Positions 16,561 to 25,460 of a stretch of 64,000 bases of DNA are shown piece by piece. This DNA comes from Exiguobacterium sp. SL-9 (GTDB lineage Bacteria > Bacillota > Bacilli > Exiguobacteriales > Exiguobacteriaceae). A program made the position numbers and the translations under genes. Position 1 is the stretch's first letter. Each line of letters starts with the position of its first letter. Location: the NCBI RefSeq assembly GCF_004336985.1, contig NZ_SJUO01000002.1, positions 186,001 through 250,000 on the forward strand, written 5' to 3'. Below the pieces are notes generated by a model. That model made no database searches and had not been told where the DNA came from. It saw nothing but the letters and a program-made list of their open reading frames with translations.

Positions 16561-18246
16561 TTATAGGGTCGGGGCCAAATCAGATAATACGGTTTGAAGC
16601 CGTTGACTTTGGTTGCCTAAGTCGACCCCTGCGCCTTGTAACGTCTGTTGCACGTCCGACCAACCCTCGACGCCCTCATATAATTCGTCTAATTTACGTT
16701 CGAGTGCCACACCGACTTCTTTTAATTGCTCATTTGCTTCCGCCATATGTAGTAATTGATGTCCCGTGGCGGTCGTTTGCTCGGTGATGGATTGGAACTG
16801 CGTCATTTGCCTTCTCACTTCATAATCGATTGTTTCAATCCCGCCTTCAACACGGTGCAACGTCTCACCCAAATAAACGATATCCTCTTCGAAGTGCTTC
16901 ATCTCATTAAATATCTCGGCACGCTCCAAGCGAATGGCTTCAATCGCAGCTACGGCTGATAGTGTCGACTCATTCGTGATTTTCGCCAACTGTCCGACCT
17001 CATGGGCGACGACGGCAAATCCTTTCCCATGTTCCCCAGCTCGCGCCGCTTCAATCGAGGCATTGAGTGCCAACATCTTCGTCGCCGCCGCAACGGACAA
17101 AATCTTCTGAAGTGCGTCATCCGCCTGTTCAGACGTTGCTTCACTTTCTAATAACCGGTTTTGAACCGCACTCGCTTTTCTTGCGAATCGCTCGCTTGCA
17201 CCTTTGACGGTCGAGAATGATTCAATCTCTGTCCTGATCGTCTGTTTCAACGCCTCGGCCCGCTGATCAACCGAACTAATCTCTTGTTCGAGCGAACGGA
17301 CGTGTTCTGCCAAATCTGTAAAGCGATGCGTCGATTCGTTCGTGAATGACTGATATGACTGACTCGTCGACGCGACCGTTGCGGCAACTTGTTTGAATCC
17401 AGTCACTTGCTGTTGATTTGCTTCCAGTTGTCGCATAAATACAGGAAGGCTCGATTCAAAAGCGGTCGACGTCTCGAGCATTGTCATCAACGAACGTTTC
17501 CATAGCCCGATAAACGTATTGTATTCTCGTTCCAAACTTCTCATCTCAAATGATTTTGCGTGAAGTTCGACCTCTGAGAACGAACGCGTGGCGACTGACT
17601 CGCGAAGCCGTACTACAAATGCCGTCAACGGTTTGAGCTCTCGTCGGATCATGAACGAGAATAAACCGATCATCATGACGAGCATGATGGAGATGGCGAC
17701 GAGGACGAGTTCTCTCAAATTCCACATCGTGCCGAGCACCGATTGTTTGGTGACGACAATCGCATAATGGGCTTTCAACTCGGGAATCGGTGCCGTTACG
17801 ATAAACACGTCTTTTTGTTCGCTCACACTCACATCGTTCGATATGATGTCGTCGATACGATTCATGAACCGATCCTCGACTTGTCGACCGCTCAATTGCT
17901 CGATTTCTGTGTCGCGCAATAAATATTGACTGGCTTCTAGACCATCCCCTGATAAAATAGAAGCCTGTTGCATATACATCGACTTCAACGCCCGGTTCAA
18001 CACTTTTTCATTCGCGACGTACGCTCCATATGTCGTCTTGACCGTCTCTCGGACGACGGTTGCTTCACGATGTAGCCGTTTCTCAACTTCGCTCGTCAAC
18101 AACTGCTCCGCTTTCAAAGCGAACCATCCGAACACAGTTAAAAAAAGGGCGAGCATGACCGGCATCAACGTCCACAGCAAGCGACGGCTCATCGTCCTCT
18201 CCTTCTGTTGATTCCTACTCCATATTCGTTTCAATCGTTCAAACAT
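16561..18246 (-). CDS. Methyl-accepting chemotaxis protein
   Basis: 561 residues from the ATG at 18246, chosen for AAGGTGG 8 bases upstream over an earlier in-frame ATG. A membrane span at about 22-42, an extracytoplasmic sensor of about 130 residues, a second span at about 179-200, then a long coiled signalling domain whose hairpin tip ([20 protein letters not shown], then [12 protein letters not shown]) lies near residues 390-420 and contacts CheA/CheW. It senses an unknown ligand. No other chemotaxis genes are nearby. The sensor has no family I can name with confidence. Confidence 0.9.
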   Translation of the reverse strand: MFERLKRIWSRNQQKERTMSRRLLWTLMPVMLALFLTVFGWFALKAEQLLTSEVEKRLHREATVVRETVKTTYGAYVANEKVLNRALKSMYMQQASILSGDGLEASQYLLRDTEIEQLSGRQVEDRFMNRIDDIISNDVSVSEQKDVFIVTAPIPELKAHYAIVVTKQSVLGTMWNLRELVLVAISIMLVMMIGLFSFMIRRELKPLTAFVVRLRESVATRSFSEVELHAKSFEMRSLEREYNTFIGLWKRSLMTMLETSTAFESSLPVFMRQLEANQQQVTGFKQVAATVASTSQSYQSFTNESTHRFTDLAEHVRSLEQEISSVDQRAEALKQTIRTEIESFSTVKGASERFARKASAVQNRLLESEATSEQADDALQKILSVAAATKMLALNASIEAARAGEHGKGFAVVAHEVGQLAKITNESTLSAVAAIEAIRLERAEIFNEMKHFEEDIVYLGETLHRVEGGIETIDYEVRRQMTQFQSITEQTTATGHQLLHMAEANEQLKEVGVALERKLDELYEGVEGWSDVQQTLQGAGVDLGNQSQRLQTVLSDLAPTL

Positions 18247-18341
18247 TATACATTCCACCTTTTCAGACGTCATTTCTCTGAATATATCGGTCTTCAGACG
18301 GTGGAAAATTATAAAGCATCTGTTAAGATAACGTTAGCGTT

Positions 18342-18388
18342 TTGTAAGAGCACACCGATCAAGCGCTTGCCGGGTGCTTTTTTACAAA
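18342..18388 (+). promoter_or_regulatory. Terminator-like hairpin upstream of ispG
   Basis: Plus strand: TTGTAAGA-GCAC pairs with GTGC-TTTTTTACAA (two unpaired T) around a G/C-rich loop containing CAAGCGCTTG; the T run lies in the descending arm. It stands about 75 bases before the ispG start, with no plus-strand gene upstream. It is either a leader attenuator or the end of a short transcript. Confidence 0.45.
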
Positions 18389-18463
18389 CATTTCGTTATG
18401 ATAATAAGGAAACCACTCATCTTAAATCGATTGGAACCTTTCCAAAAGAAGGAGATTACGTAT

Positions 18464-19585
18464 ATGTCAGAAATTTTGCATCGTTCATTAACCCGTCCGA
18501 TCCGTGTCGGCAACCTCATCATCGGTGGATCCAACGAAGTCGTCATCCAGTCGATGACGACAACGAAAACCCATGACGTTGAAGCGACTGTCGCTGAGAT
18601 TTTGCGCCTTGAAGAAGCGGGCTGCCAAGTCGTCCGCGTCGCTTGTCCGGATGAGCGCGCGGCTGACGCCCTCGCTGAGATTAAGAGCCGCATCAACATC
18701 CCGCTCGTCGTCGATATTCACTTCGACTATAAACTAGCGCTTAAAGCCATCGAGAGCGGTGTCGATAAGATTCGCATCAACCCGGGTAACATCGGTCGTC
18801 GTGAGAAAGTCGAAGCGGTCGTCAACGCCGCTAAGGCGAAAGGCATCCCGATTCGCATCGGTGTCAACGCCGGCTCACTCGAAAAGCAATTCCTTGAGAA
18901 GTATGGTTATCCGACAGCCCAAGGAATGGTCGAGAGTGCCATGCATCACGTTAAAATCTTAGAAGACCTCGGCTTCTATAATACGATTATCTCGCTCAAG
19001 GCGTCTGACGTAAACTTAGCCCTCGAAGCATACACGCTCGCGGCCAAGACGTTCGACTACCCGCTCCACGTCGGGATCACTGAATCAGGCCCGCTCTTCT
19101 CAGGGTCACTCAAGTCAGCGGCCGGTCTCGGGGCAATCCTTTCGCTCGGAATCGGTTCGACCGTTCGCGTCTCGCTATCTGACGACCCGGTCGAGGAAAT
19201 CAAAGTCGCCAAAGAAGTGCTCAAATCGTTCGGTCTCGCGGCCAATGCGGCGACGCTCATCTCGTGCCCGACATGCGGCCGCATCGAAATCGATTTGATT
19301 TCGATCGCGAAAGAAGTCGAAGAGTATATCCAAAACATTAACGTCAACATCAAAGTCGCTGTCCTTGGCTGTGCGGTCAACGGACCGGGTGAAGCACGCG
19401 AAGCCGATATCGGCATCGCCGGTGCCCGTAACGAAGGCTTACTCTTCCGTCACGGGAAAATCATCCGTAAAGTGCCGGAAGCTACGATGGTCGAAGAGTT
19501 GAAAAAAGAAATCGACGCTATCGTAGCCGAAAAATTGGCGGCTCGTGAACTTGAAGAGCAAGAGCTCGCCAACCAATCCAACTAA
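18464..19585 (+). CDS. ispG: 4-hydroxy-3-methylbut-2-enyl-diphosphate synthase
   Basis: 373 residues from the ATG at 18464 (AGAAGGAG 9 bases upstream); an upstream in-frame ATG lacks a ribosome site. It converts MEcPP to HMBPP, the penultimate MEP-pathway step, using a 4Fe-4S cluster. The TIM barrel is residues 1-260 and the cluster Cys lie in CPTCGR and CAVNGPGE near 263-305. Length matches Bacillus IspG. IspH is encoded at 33693, so two MEP enzymes lie in the window. A terminator follows. Confidence 0.96.
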   Translation: MSEILHRSLTRPIRVGNLIIGGSNEVVIQSMTTTKTHDVEATVAEILRLEEAGCQVVRVACPDERAADALAEIKSRINIPLVVDIHFDYKLALKAIESGVDKIRINPGNIGRREKVEAVVNAAKAKGIPIRIGVNAGSLEKQFLEKYGYPTAQGMVESAMHHVKILEDLGFYNTIISLKASDVNLALEAYTLAAKTFDYPLHVGITESGPLFSGSLKSAAGLGAILSLGIGSTVRVSLSDDPVEEIKVAKEVLKSFGLAANAATLISCPTCGRIEIDLISIAKEVEEYIQNINVNIKVAVLGCAVNGPGEAREADIGIAGARNEGLLFRHGKIIRKVPEATMVEELKKEIDAIVAEKLAARELEEQELANQSN

Positions 19586-19591
19586 TCCTTC

Positions 19592-19622
19592 GCCCGCTCG
19601 GTTGCAACCGAGCGGGCTTTTG
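19592..19622 (+). terminator. Intrinsic terminator of ispG
   Basis: GCCCGCTCGGTTGCAACCGAGCGGGC hairpin, positions 19592-19617, then CTTTT. Confidence 0.88.
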
Positions 19623-19656
19623 GTACAATAGGGGTTATGAGCAAGGAGGGACGAAG

Positions 19657-20238
19657 ATGCACATTGGAATTGACCTCGACGGAACCGTCACGGATCCGCA
19701 AAGTTGTTTTCATTATATGAATGAGGCACTCGGATACGCGATCGACTTTCACCAGGCGACCGAATACGAGTTGCATACGTATACAGATATGACACAAGAA
19801 GCGTTTTGGCGTTTCATGATCGAACAAGGGCACGAGGAAGCGATTTATCGTCGCTCACTTCCGCATTCTGAAGTGAACGCCGTCTTATGGAGCATGCGTC
19901 AGGACCATCGCATTCATTACGTCACGGCCCGGAGCGAGGCCGTACGCGCCGTTACCGAGGAGTGGATTCGACAGCATGAGCTCCCACTCGACTCCCTCAT
20001 CATGACAGGGAGCCATGACAAGGTCGGTGTCGTCAAACAACTCGATCTCGATCTGTTCATGGAAGACCGCTACGAGAATGCGATTTCCATCCACGAGCAG
20101 ACGTCGATCCCGGTGCTGTTGTTCGATGCCCCCTATAATCGGAAACCGCTACCGACCGGTGTCAAGCGAATCTCGTCTTGGAACGAGGCCCAGCATATGG
20201 TGCGCCACTTGGCGACGACGAATTCAATCACCATTTAA
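19657..20238 (+). CDS. HAD-family nucleotidase, YqfW type
   Basis: 193 residues. The HAD motif I is IDLDGTVTD (first Asp is the nucleophile), motif II lies in YVTARSE and motif IV in LDLFMEDRYENA. It fits the NT5C/5'(3')-deoxyribonucleotidase-like group. B. subtilis yqfW also lies close to ispG and zur, which supports the assignment; the substrate is not known. ATG at 19657 after AAGGAGGG. It ends at a terminator shared with the convergent Nnr gene. Confidence 0.82.
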   Translation: MHIGIDLDGTVTDPQSCFHYMNEALGYAIDFHQATEYELHTYTDMTQEAFWRFMIEQGHEEAIYRRSLPHSEVNAVLWSMRQDHRIHYVTARSEAVRAVTEEWIRQHELPLDSLIMTGSHDKVGVVKQLDLDLFMEDRYENAISIHEQTSIPVLLFDAPYNRKPLPTGVKRISSWNEAQHMVRHLATTNSITI

Positions 20239-20272
20239 AAAAGAGGAATCCCGAGTGGATTCCTCTTTTTTA
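20237..20272. terminator. Bidirectional terminator
   Basis: AAAAAAGAGGAATCC / GGATTCCTCTTTTTT hairpin with a 5-base loop between the convergent nucleotidase and nnr genes; it overlaps both stop codons. Confidence 0.9.
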
Positions 20273-21667
20273 AATGCGTCCGATTGCTTCGATGACATCA
20301 GTCGCAAGCACGCTCGCGGGATGCATCTGTTGGCTCGCCTCACGTGCCGCGAGCGCATGCCAAAGCACCGCTTGTTCGTTCGGGCAGGTTTCGGTTTTGA
20401 TTCGGTCTGTCCTTGCCCAAAGTGCGAGCAACATCCCAGTCAGCACATCGCCGCTCCCACCTTTTGAGAGGGCCGCGGCCTCGACCGTATTGACCGCTCC
20501 CGTCCCGTCTGGTTTCACAATAAGCGTATGCGTCCCTTTCAGGATAAGATGAATCCCGTGTTGGCGTGCGAAGTCTGACGCGATACGGAACCGATCTGCT
20601 TCAATCTCGGCGACAGATCGCCCCGTCAAACGAGCGAACTCCCCCGGATGCGGCGTCAACGTGAGCGGTCCACTTGCCTCGAGGTGGCTCGTCGTCAAGG
20701 CGCCTGCATCGACGATGAGCGGCTTTGATTGACGGTGGACGGTTTGCCATAGTCGGTCCAATCGTTCATCATCGACGAGGCCTGGCCCAATCGCTGTGGC
20801 CGAATATTCCTTGTCTGGTACTTCATCCATGCCATAATACATCGCCTCCGGTAAGCTCGAGGCCATGATATTCGCTTCCGGCGGGATGGCCAAATCAAGT
20901 AAACCTAGCCCGGTCCGAAGCGCCGATCGAGCCGCCAAGAACGGGGCACCGATCAAATGGCGACTCCCACCAATTAAACGACCGTGTCCATACGTATTTT
21001 TATGACTGTACAAATCCCGCTCGAGCAGGACGCGATCAAAATCTGAAGCCGTCAACACGCGCCATGTTGACGTGTGTGGCAGCCCGATATCGACGACCTC
21101 GACCGTACCGTAATAGGAAGCGGTCCGTTTTAAAAAAGCGCTCCGTTTATGGCCGTGGAGCGAAAACGTCATGTTCGCCTCAACCGCGTGTCCGTCAAAG
21201 TTGATTGCGTCGTCACTCGGAACACCGGACGGGACATCAACGGCCACGATAGGCGCTTGTTGCTCACGCATCCATGAGATGACCTCTCTTGGCGTTCCAG
21301 TGACTGGCCCATGAAAGCCTACCCCGAATAAGGCATCGATGACGTGATCGGCATCATGCGGCTCATGAGTGACCGTAACGAACCCTCGCGCGTACGTCGC
21401 GTGCTGTTTCGCCTCGTCCGACTTTGGATTGCCGAACGGGGCATAAACGGAGACCGTATAACCTCTCTGCGCCAATTCCCGTGCTATGACCCAACCGTCT
21501 CCTCCGTTATTACCAGCACCACAGACGACGAGGACGGACGATTGTGGCGGGAAGATCAGACGCGCCGCTACAGCTGACGCTGCCCGTTCCATCAAGACAT
21601 CCGCCGGCATCCCTTTCCGGAGCGCCGCCTCATCGGCCTGCTTAATCTCGGTTGCTGTGTAAATCAT
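20270..21667 (-). CDS. nnr: Bifunctional NAD(P)H-hydrate repair enzyme
   Basis: 465 residues from the ATG at 21667, preceded by AGGAGAGGGGAG; longer in-frame starts lack such a signal. The N-terminal half is the YjeF_N epimerase (GAGNNGGDGWVIAREL). The C-terminal half is the ADP-dependent (S)-NAD(P)HX dehydratase, with TPHPGEFARL and the nucleotide motif SGDVLTGMLLAL. Together they repair hydrated NADH and NADPH. The gene follows zur, separated by a terminator. Confidence 0.93.
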   Translation of the reverse strand: MIYTATEIKQADEAALRKGMPADVLMERAASAVAARLIFPPQSSVLVVCGAGNNGGDGWVIARELAQRGYTVSVYAPFGNPKSDEAKQHATYARGFVTVTHEPHDADHVIDALFGVGFHGPVTGTPREVISWMREQQAPIVAVDVPSGVPSDDAINFDGHAVEANMTFSLHGHKRSAFLKRTASYYGTVEVVDIGLPHTSTWRVLTASDFDRVLLERDLYSHKNTYGHGRLIGGSRHLIGAPFLAARSALRTGLGLLDLAIPPEANIMASSLPEAMYYGMDEVPDKEYSATAIGPGLVDDERLDRLWQTVHRQSKPLIVDAGALTTSHLEASGPLTLTPHPGEFARLTGRSVAEIEADRFRIASDFARQHGIHLILKGTHTLIVKPDGTGAVNTVEAAALSKGGSGDVLTGMLLALWARTDRIKTETCPNEQAVLWHALAAREASQQMHPASVLATDVIEAIGRI

Positions 21668-21692
21668 CTCGACTCCCCTCTCCTGATTCGAC

Positions 21693-21721
21693 AAAAAAGG
21701 GATTGTCGACACAATCCCTTT
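21693..21721 (-). terminator. Intrinsic terminator of the znuCB-zur operon
   Basis: Minus strand: AAAGGGATTGTG / GACAATCCCTTT hairpin followed by TTTTTTG, at the zur stop codon. Confidence 0.85.
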
Positions 21722-21722
21722 G

Positions 21723-22133
21723 TCACTTACATTGTTTACAATACCCATAAATCTCAAATTTATGATCGACGACTTCAAAATCAGGATCGAGCGTCTCGAC
21801 GTAGCGCATCGGACAGAGCTCGAGTAACTTCGTTTTGCCGCAACCGCGACAAATGAGATGGTGATGGTGATGATTAGCGCCGCACGTGACGCGGAACGCC
21901 TTCTCTCCGTTCAACTCGGTCGCTTCAAGCAAACCTTCTTCAGCGAACGACTTCAAGTTGCGGTACACCGTGTCAAAACTCATCGTCGGATGTTTCGAGC
22001 GCATATAGTCGAGGACATCCTTGGCACTGACGTAACGCTCTTCCGCCGCGAGAAAGGCAAACATCTCGATTCGTTTCGGTGTCACTTTAAGCGACGACGA
22101 TTGCAGACGGGTCAACTGTTCAGTTTCCTTCAT
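21723..22133 (-). CDS. zur: Zinc uptake regulator, Fur family
   Basis: 136 residues from the ATG at 22133, with AAAGGAGG 6 bases upstream. An N-terminal winged helix (TPKRIEMFAFL; SFDTVYRNLKSF) and a C-terminal dimerisation domain. Ligands are NHHHHHLICRGCGKT (one structural CxxC) and the last CKQC; acidic and His residues follow. It represses zinc uptake genes when zinc is plentiful. Synteny with B. subtilis zur, the linked ABC genes and the Zur box upstream support Zur rather than Fur or PerR. Confidence 0.92.
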   Translation of the reverse strand: MKETEQLTRLQSSSLKVTPKRIEMFAFLAAEERYVSAKDVLDYMRSKHPTMSFDTVYRNLKSFAEEGLLEATELNGEKAFRVTCGANHHHHHLICRGCGKTKLLELCPMRYVETLDPDFEVVDHKFEIYGYCKQCK

Positions 22134-22983
22134 AACGAACCTCCTTTTTTCGAGCGAGTCCAATCCGTTCGGCCAACATGACAATCGCTAAAATCATGAC
22201 GGCGAGCAAAACGATGACACCACCCGGGGCAACATCGAGCTCGTAGGCGAGCACGAGCCCACCAATCGTCGCGACCTCACCGAACACAATCGACCAAACA
22301 ATCGTCTGTTTAAAGCTGTTCGTGAACCGGAGTGCGGCCGCGACCGGTAGCGTGATTAGACTCGAGACGAGAAGCGTACCGACGATGCGCATGCTGACAG
22401 CGATGACGAGTGCGACGACGAACATAAACAACACATGGAGCATCGTACTAGGCAGGCCTGACACTTTCGCCTGCTCTTCGTCGAACGATAAAAATAAGAG
22501 CTGTTTATAAAACACGATGATGACGAGTAACGTAATCCCGGCCACCGATAAAATCAACCAAATATCCGATAGACTGACAGCCGAGATGGAACCGAACAAC
22601 AATGTCGACAAATCGATGGAAAACCCGCGCGACAGCGAGATAAAGATGGCACTGAGTCCCATTCCAGCAGACATCATGATCGGAATCGATAGTTCTTGGA
22701 AGTGCACATACTTTCCGCGGAGCCAATTGAGGCCGAGCGCGGCGAGCACGGATACGAGTGTTCCGAGATAAAGCGGGTTCAAGTCGCTGAACAATAAGAT
22801 GTATTGTCCGAGAAACAGACTGAACGATATTCCGGCAAGCGTCATGTGTGAGAGCGCGTCGGCAATCAAACTCATTCGTCTGACGACGACGAACGAGCCG
22901 ATGAGCGGTGCGGTGAATCCGATGACGACGGCTGCGATGAACGCATAACGTAAAAAGCTGTACGTGAAGAGATCGGTGATCAT
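22120..22983 (-). CDS. znuB: Zinc ABC transporter permease
   Basis: 287 residues, eight or nine hydrophobic spans, ABC-3 family (DALSHMTLAGISF near the N-terminus; RIVGTLLVSSLITLPVAAAL). It forms the membrane channel for metal import with ZnuC. Start ATG at 22983 overlaps the znuC stop by 4 bases; its end overlaps zur by 14. Zinc is inferred from zur and the Zur box; manganese transporters have the same fold. Confidence 0.88.
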   Translation of the reverse strand: MITDLFTYSFLRYAFIAAVVIGFTAPLIGSFVVVRRMSLIADALSHMTLAGISFSLFLGQYILLFSDLNPLYLGTLVSVLAALGLNWLRGKYVHFQELSIPIMMSAGMGLSAIFISLSRGFSIDLSTLLFGSISAVSLSDIWLILSVAGITLLVIIVFYKQLLFLSFDEEQAKVSGLPSTMLHVLFMFVVALVIAVSMRIVGTLLVSSLITLPVAAALRFTNSFKQTIVWSIVFGEVATIGGLVLAYELDVAPGGVIVLLAVMILAIVMLAERIGLARKKEVRYEGN

Positions 22984-23738
22984 GACGTACCTTCGTGGAC
23001 GAGCACTTTGACCGGATATGGCTTAATCGCGGTCCACTCCCCGAGCTCACTATACTCTTTCAACCCGCAATTGCATGCCATCCGCCCACGGTCGAGATGG
23101 ACGACTTTTGTGACGAGGTCCGTGACGACGTTCAAGTCGTGCGTCACGAGAATGAATGTGCACGTCGTATGTTCACGCAACAAATGGAGCACTTCGTAGA
23201 AGTCGCGCAAATGTTTTTGGTCGACTCCGACCGTCGGTTCATCCAAAATGAGCAAATCTGGCTGATTGACCATGGCCCGGGCGATAAAGACGCGCTGTTG
23301 TTGCCCACCTGACAGACTGCCGATCTTCCGATGCCGAAACTGCCACATATTGACCGTCTCAAGTGCGTTCTGAATGGCGGCTTTGTCTTCGACGTTCAAC
23401 CGTTTGAACAACCCGAGCCGTCCATAGCGCCCCATGGCTACGACTTCCTCGACTGTCACTGGAAACCCCGAGTTAAACGACGCGGCTTTTTGGGAAACGT
23501 AACTGATACGGGACTTGTCTTTAAACTGGCCTTGAGGGCGGCCGAACAGCTCGACCGAACCGGTTTGTGGCGCTAATAGGCCGAGGATGGTCCGGATCAA
23601 TGTTGATTTACCGGAACCGTTCTCCCCGACGACGGCAACGAAGTCGCCTTGGTGTATGTCGATGGAAACGTCCTGTAGCGCGGCGGTCCCATCGTAATGA
23701 TAGGAAACATGATCTAGTTTTACGACAGATGTCGTCAT
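22980..23738 (-). CDS. znuC: Zinc ABC transporter ATP-binding protein
   Basis: 252 residues. Walker A GENGSGKST, signature LSGGQQQR, Walker B LLILDEPTVGVD, switch His in LVTHDLN. A C-terminal Cys pair (MACNCGLKEYSELGEW) may sense metal. It is the first gene of the znuC-znuB-zur operon, behind a promoter and Zur box. No metal-binding lipoprotein gene is adjacent, so ZnuA must be encoded elsewhere. Confidence 0.9.
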   Translation of the reverse strand: MTTSVVKLDHVSYHYDGTAALQDVSIDIHQGDFVAVVGENGSGKSTLIRTILGLLAPQTGSVELFGRPQGQFKDKSRISYVSQKAASFNSGFPVTVEEVVAMGRYGRLGLFKRLNVEDKAAIQNALETVNMWQFRHRKIGSLSGGQQQRVFIARAMVNQPDLLILDEPTVGVDQKHLRDFYEVLHLLREHTTCTFILVTHDLNVVTDLVTKVVHLDRGRMACNCGLKEYSELGEWTAIKPYPVKVLVHEGTS

Positions 23739-23761
23739 AAGCTACCCTTCTCTCATATGAT

Positions 23762-23824
23762 AAATCGTAATCATTTCTACTTGCTTGGCGTCTGTATTAT
23801 ACAGAATATTAGTCGACGCTTCAA
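23762..23824 (-). promoter_or_regulatory. znuCB-zur promoter with downstream Zur box
   Basis: Minus strand: TTGAAG (23819-23824), 17 bases, perfect TATAAT (23796-23801). Just downstream, 23762-23782 matches the Zur box AAATCGTAATNATTACGATTT: its first 14 positions on the plus strand are identical and the other arm is degenerate. The position overlaps the transcription start, so Zur would block initiation and regulate itself. Confidence 0.75.
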
Positions 23825-23927
23825 GTATGTGGCGATGGGAGGAAGCCGAAGGGCCATCTTTATGAAATCAATATGTCTTTTTAAGATCTTCGTTGTACAC
23901 TAGAGATAACGCAGAGGGGGTTTTTCC

Positions 23928-25460
23928 GTGGAGAAAAAGCTAGCAGTCATCGATATCGGATCGAACTCGATTCGGAACGTCATCTTTGAAGTAAACGGAT
24001 ACGGCCAGTATTTCGAGCGGCTGAACGTAAAAGAAGTGGCCCGGTTATCGAGCCACATTACCGAAGACAACGAACTGTCCGATGTCGGCATCGAGGCGCT
24101 CATCGAGACGCTCGATCATTTCAACCGTTTGAACGAACATCATGAAGTGAAAGAAGTGCTGCCCGTCGCGACGGCCGCCATTCGTAATGCCAACAATTCC
24201 GACGCCATTTTAGAAGAAGTACGACGCGCAACGGGCATGGAGATTCGCCTGTTGAGTGACTATGAAGAAGCGTTTTATGGCTATTCGGCTATCATCAATT
24301 CGACGTATATCGAAGATGGATATTCGGTCGACATCGGTGGTGGTTCGATGGAAGTGACATACTTCAAAGACCGTGAACTCGTCTTCTATCACAGCTTTCC
24401 ATTCGGAGCGGTCACATTGACCGAGGATTTTATGGAAGGCGACGCACTCACGAAAGACGAACGCAAGCACCTCATCTCATTTTTAAAGAAATCGTTCAAA
24501 GATGTGGACTGGCTCGTACCACACGGCATCCCACTTGTCGGAGTTGGTGGAACCGCTCGAAACCTCGTCCGAATCGAGCAATCATTATCTATGTTTCCGC
24601 TTGAAGGCATCCATCAATATACGATTGGAACCGACCGTCTGCATGATGTCGTCGATGAACTCATTCAAATGTCGAGTAAACAACTCGGTCGACTCGACGG
24701 GTTGTCGAAAGACCGCATCGATATCATCGCCCCGGCCGTGACCGCCATCGATGAACTGGCGAAGTATTTGAAAGTACCTGAGTTCATGATGAGCAACAAC
24801 GGGTTGCGTGAGGGCTTATTCTACGAATATTACTTAAAAGAAAACAATCGTGTCCGCTTCGGCGACGTCAAAGAAGAAAGTTTCCGTCACTTCGAGAAAC
24901 AGTATGACGTCGATCCGATCCGGCACAAACATTTAATTCATTTGGCCCGCCAAATCTATACAGGTCTAATCGAGACGAAAACGATCAAACCGAAACCGTT
25001 CGAACCCGGCCTGTTAGAAGGGGCCTGTCGCCTCGCCTATGTCGGGGAATATATCGACCACAACAATAAAAGTGACCATACGTTCCACTTGATCACGACG
25101 AATGACTTCAAAGGGATGAACAACGAGGACCGACTCGCACTCGCCTTAGTGACATCATATAAATCGCGGCGCCTGCTCGAACAACATATTGAGGGCTTCC
25201 CCGAATGGTTCGATTCAAAAATGCTGAAGAGCTTAGAGTTGCTCGGCTCGATCGTCAAGCTCGTCGACGCATTCGACTTGACCGAACGACAAGTCGTCGA
25301 AAACATCGACGTCGACGCGACAGACGACGGGCTCGTCTTCACGCTTCATACGAACACGTCGCCACGATTTGAACTGCAGCGTGGCATTCGCCATAAAAAA
25401 CATCTTGAACGTGCCATTGACCAATCCATCGAGTTACGTGTAGAGGAGAGAGATTTATGA
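23928..25460 (+). CDS. ppx: Exopolyphosphatase, Ppx/GppA family
   Basis: 510 residues. The actin-like fold shows AVIDIGSNSIRNVI at the N-terminus, the catalytic-Glu region YEEAFYGYSAI and the phosphate loop SVDIGGGSMEVTYF. The C-terminal 200 residues are an HD-like helical domain. It releases Pi from polyphosphate ends, or hydrolyses pppGpp. Start GTG at 23928, with AGAGGGGG upstream. It overlaps ppk by 4 bases (ATGA), so the two opposing enzymes are made together. Confidence 0.9.
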   Translation: MEKKLAVIDIGSNSIRNVIFEVNGYGQYFERLNVKEVARLSSHITEDNELSDVGIEALIETLDHFNRLNEHHEVKEVLPVATAAIRNANNSDAILEEVRRATGMEIRLLSDYEEAFYGYSAIINSTYIEDGYSVDIGGGSMEVTYFKDRELVFYHSFPFGAVTLTEDFMEGDALTKDERKHLISFLKKSFKDVDWLVPHGIPLVGVGGTARNLVRIEQSLSMFPLEGIHQYTIGTDRLHDVVDELIQMSSKQLGRLDGLSKDRIDIIAPAVTAIDELAKYLKVPEFMMSNNGLREGLFYEYYLKENNRVRFGDVKEESFRHFEKQYDVDPIRHKHLIHLARQIYTGLIETKTIKPKPFEPGLLEGACRLAYVGEYIDHNNKSDHTFHLITTNDFKGMNNEDRLALALVTSYKSRRLLEQHIEGFPEWFDSKMLKSLELLGSIVKLVDAFDLTERQVVENIDVDATDDGLVFTLHTNTSPRFELQRGIRHKKHLERAIDQSIELRVEERDL

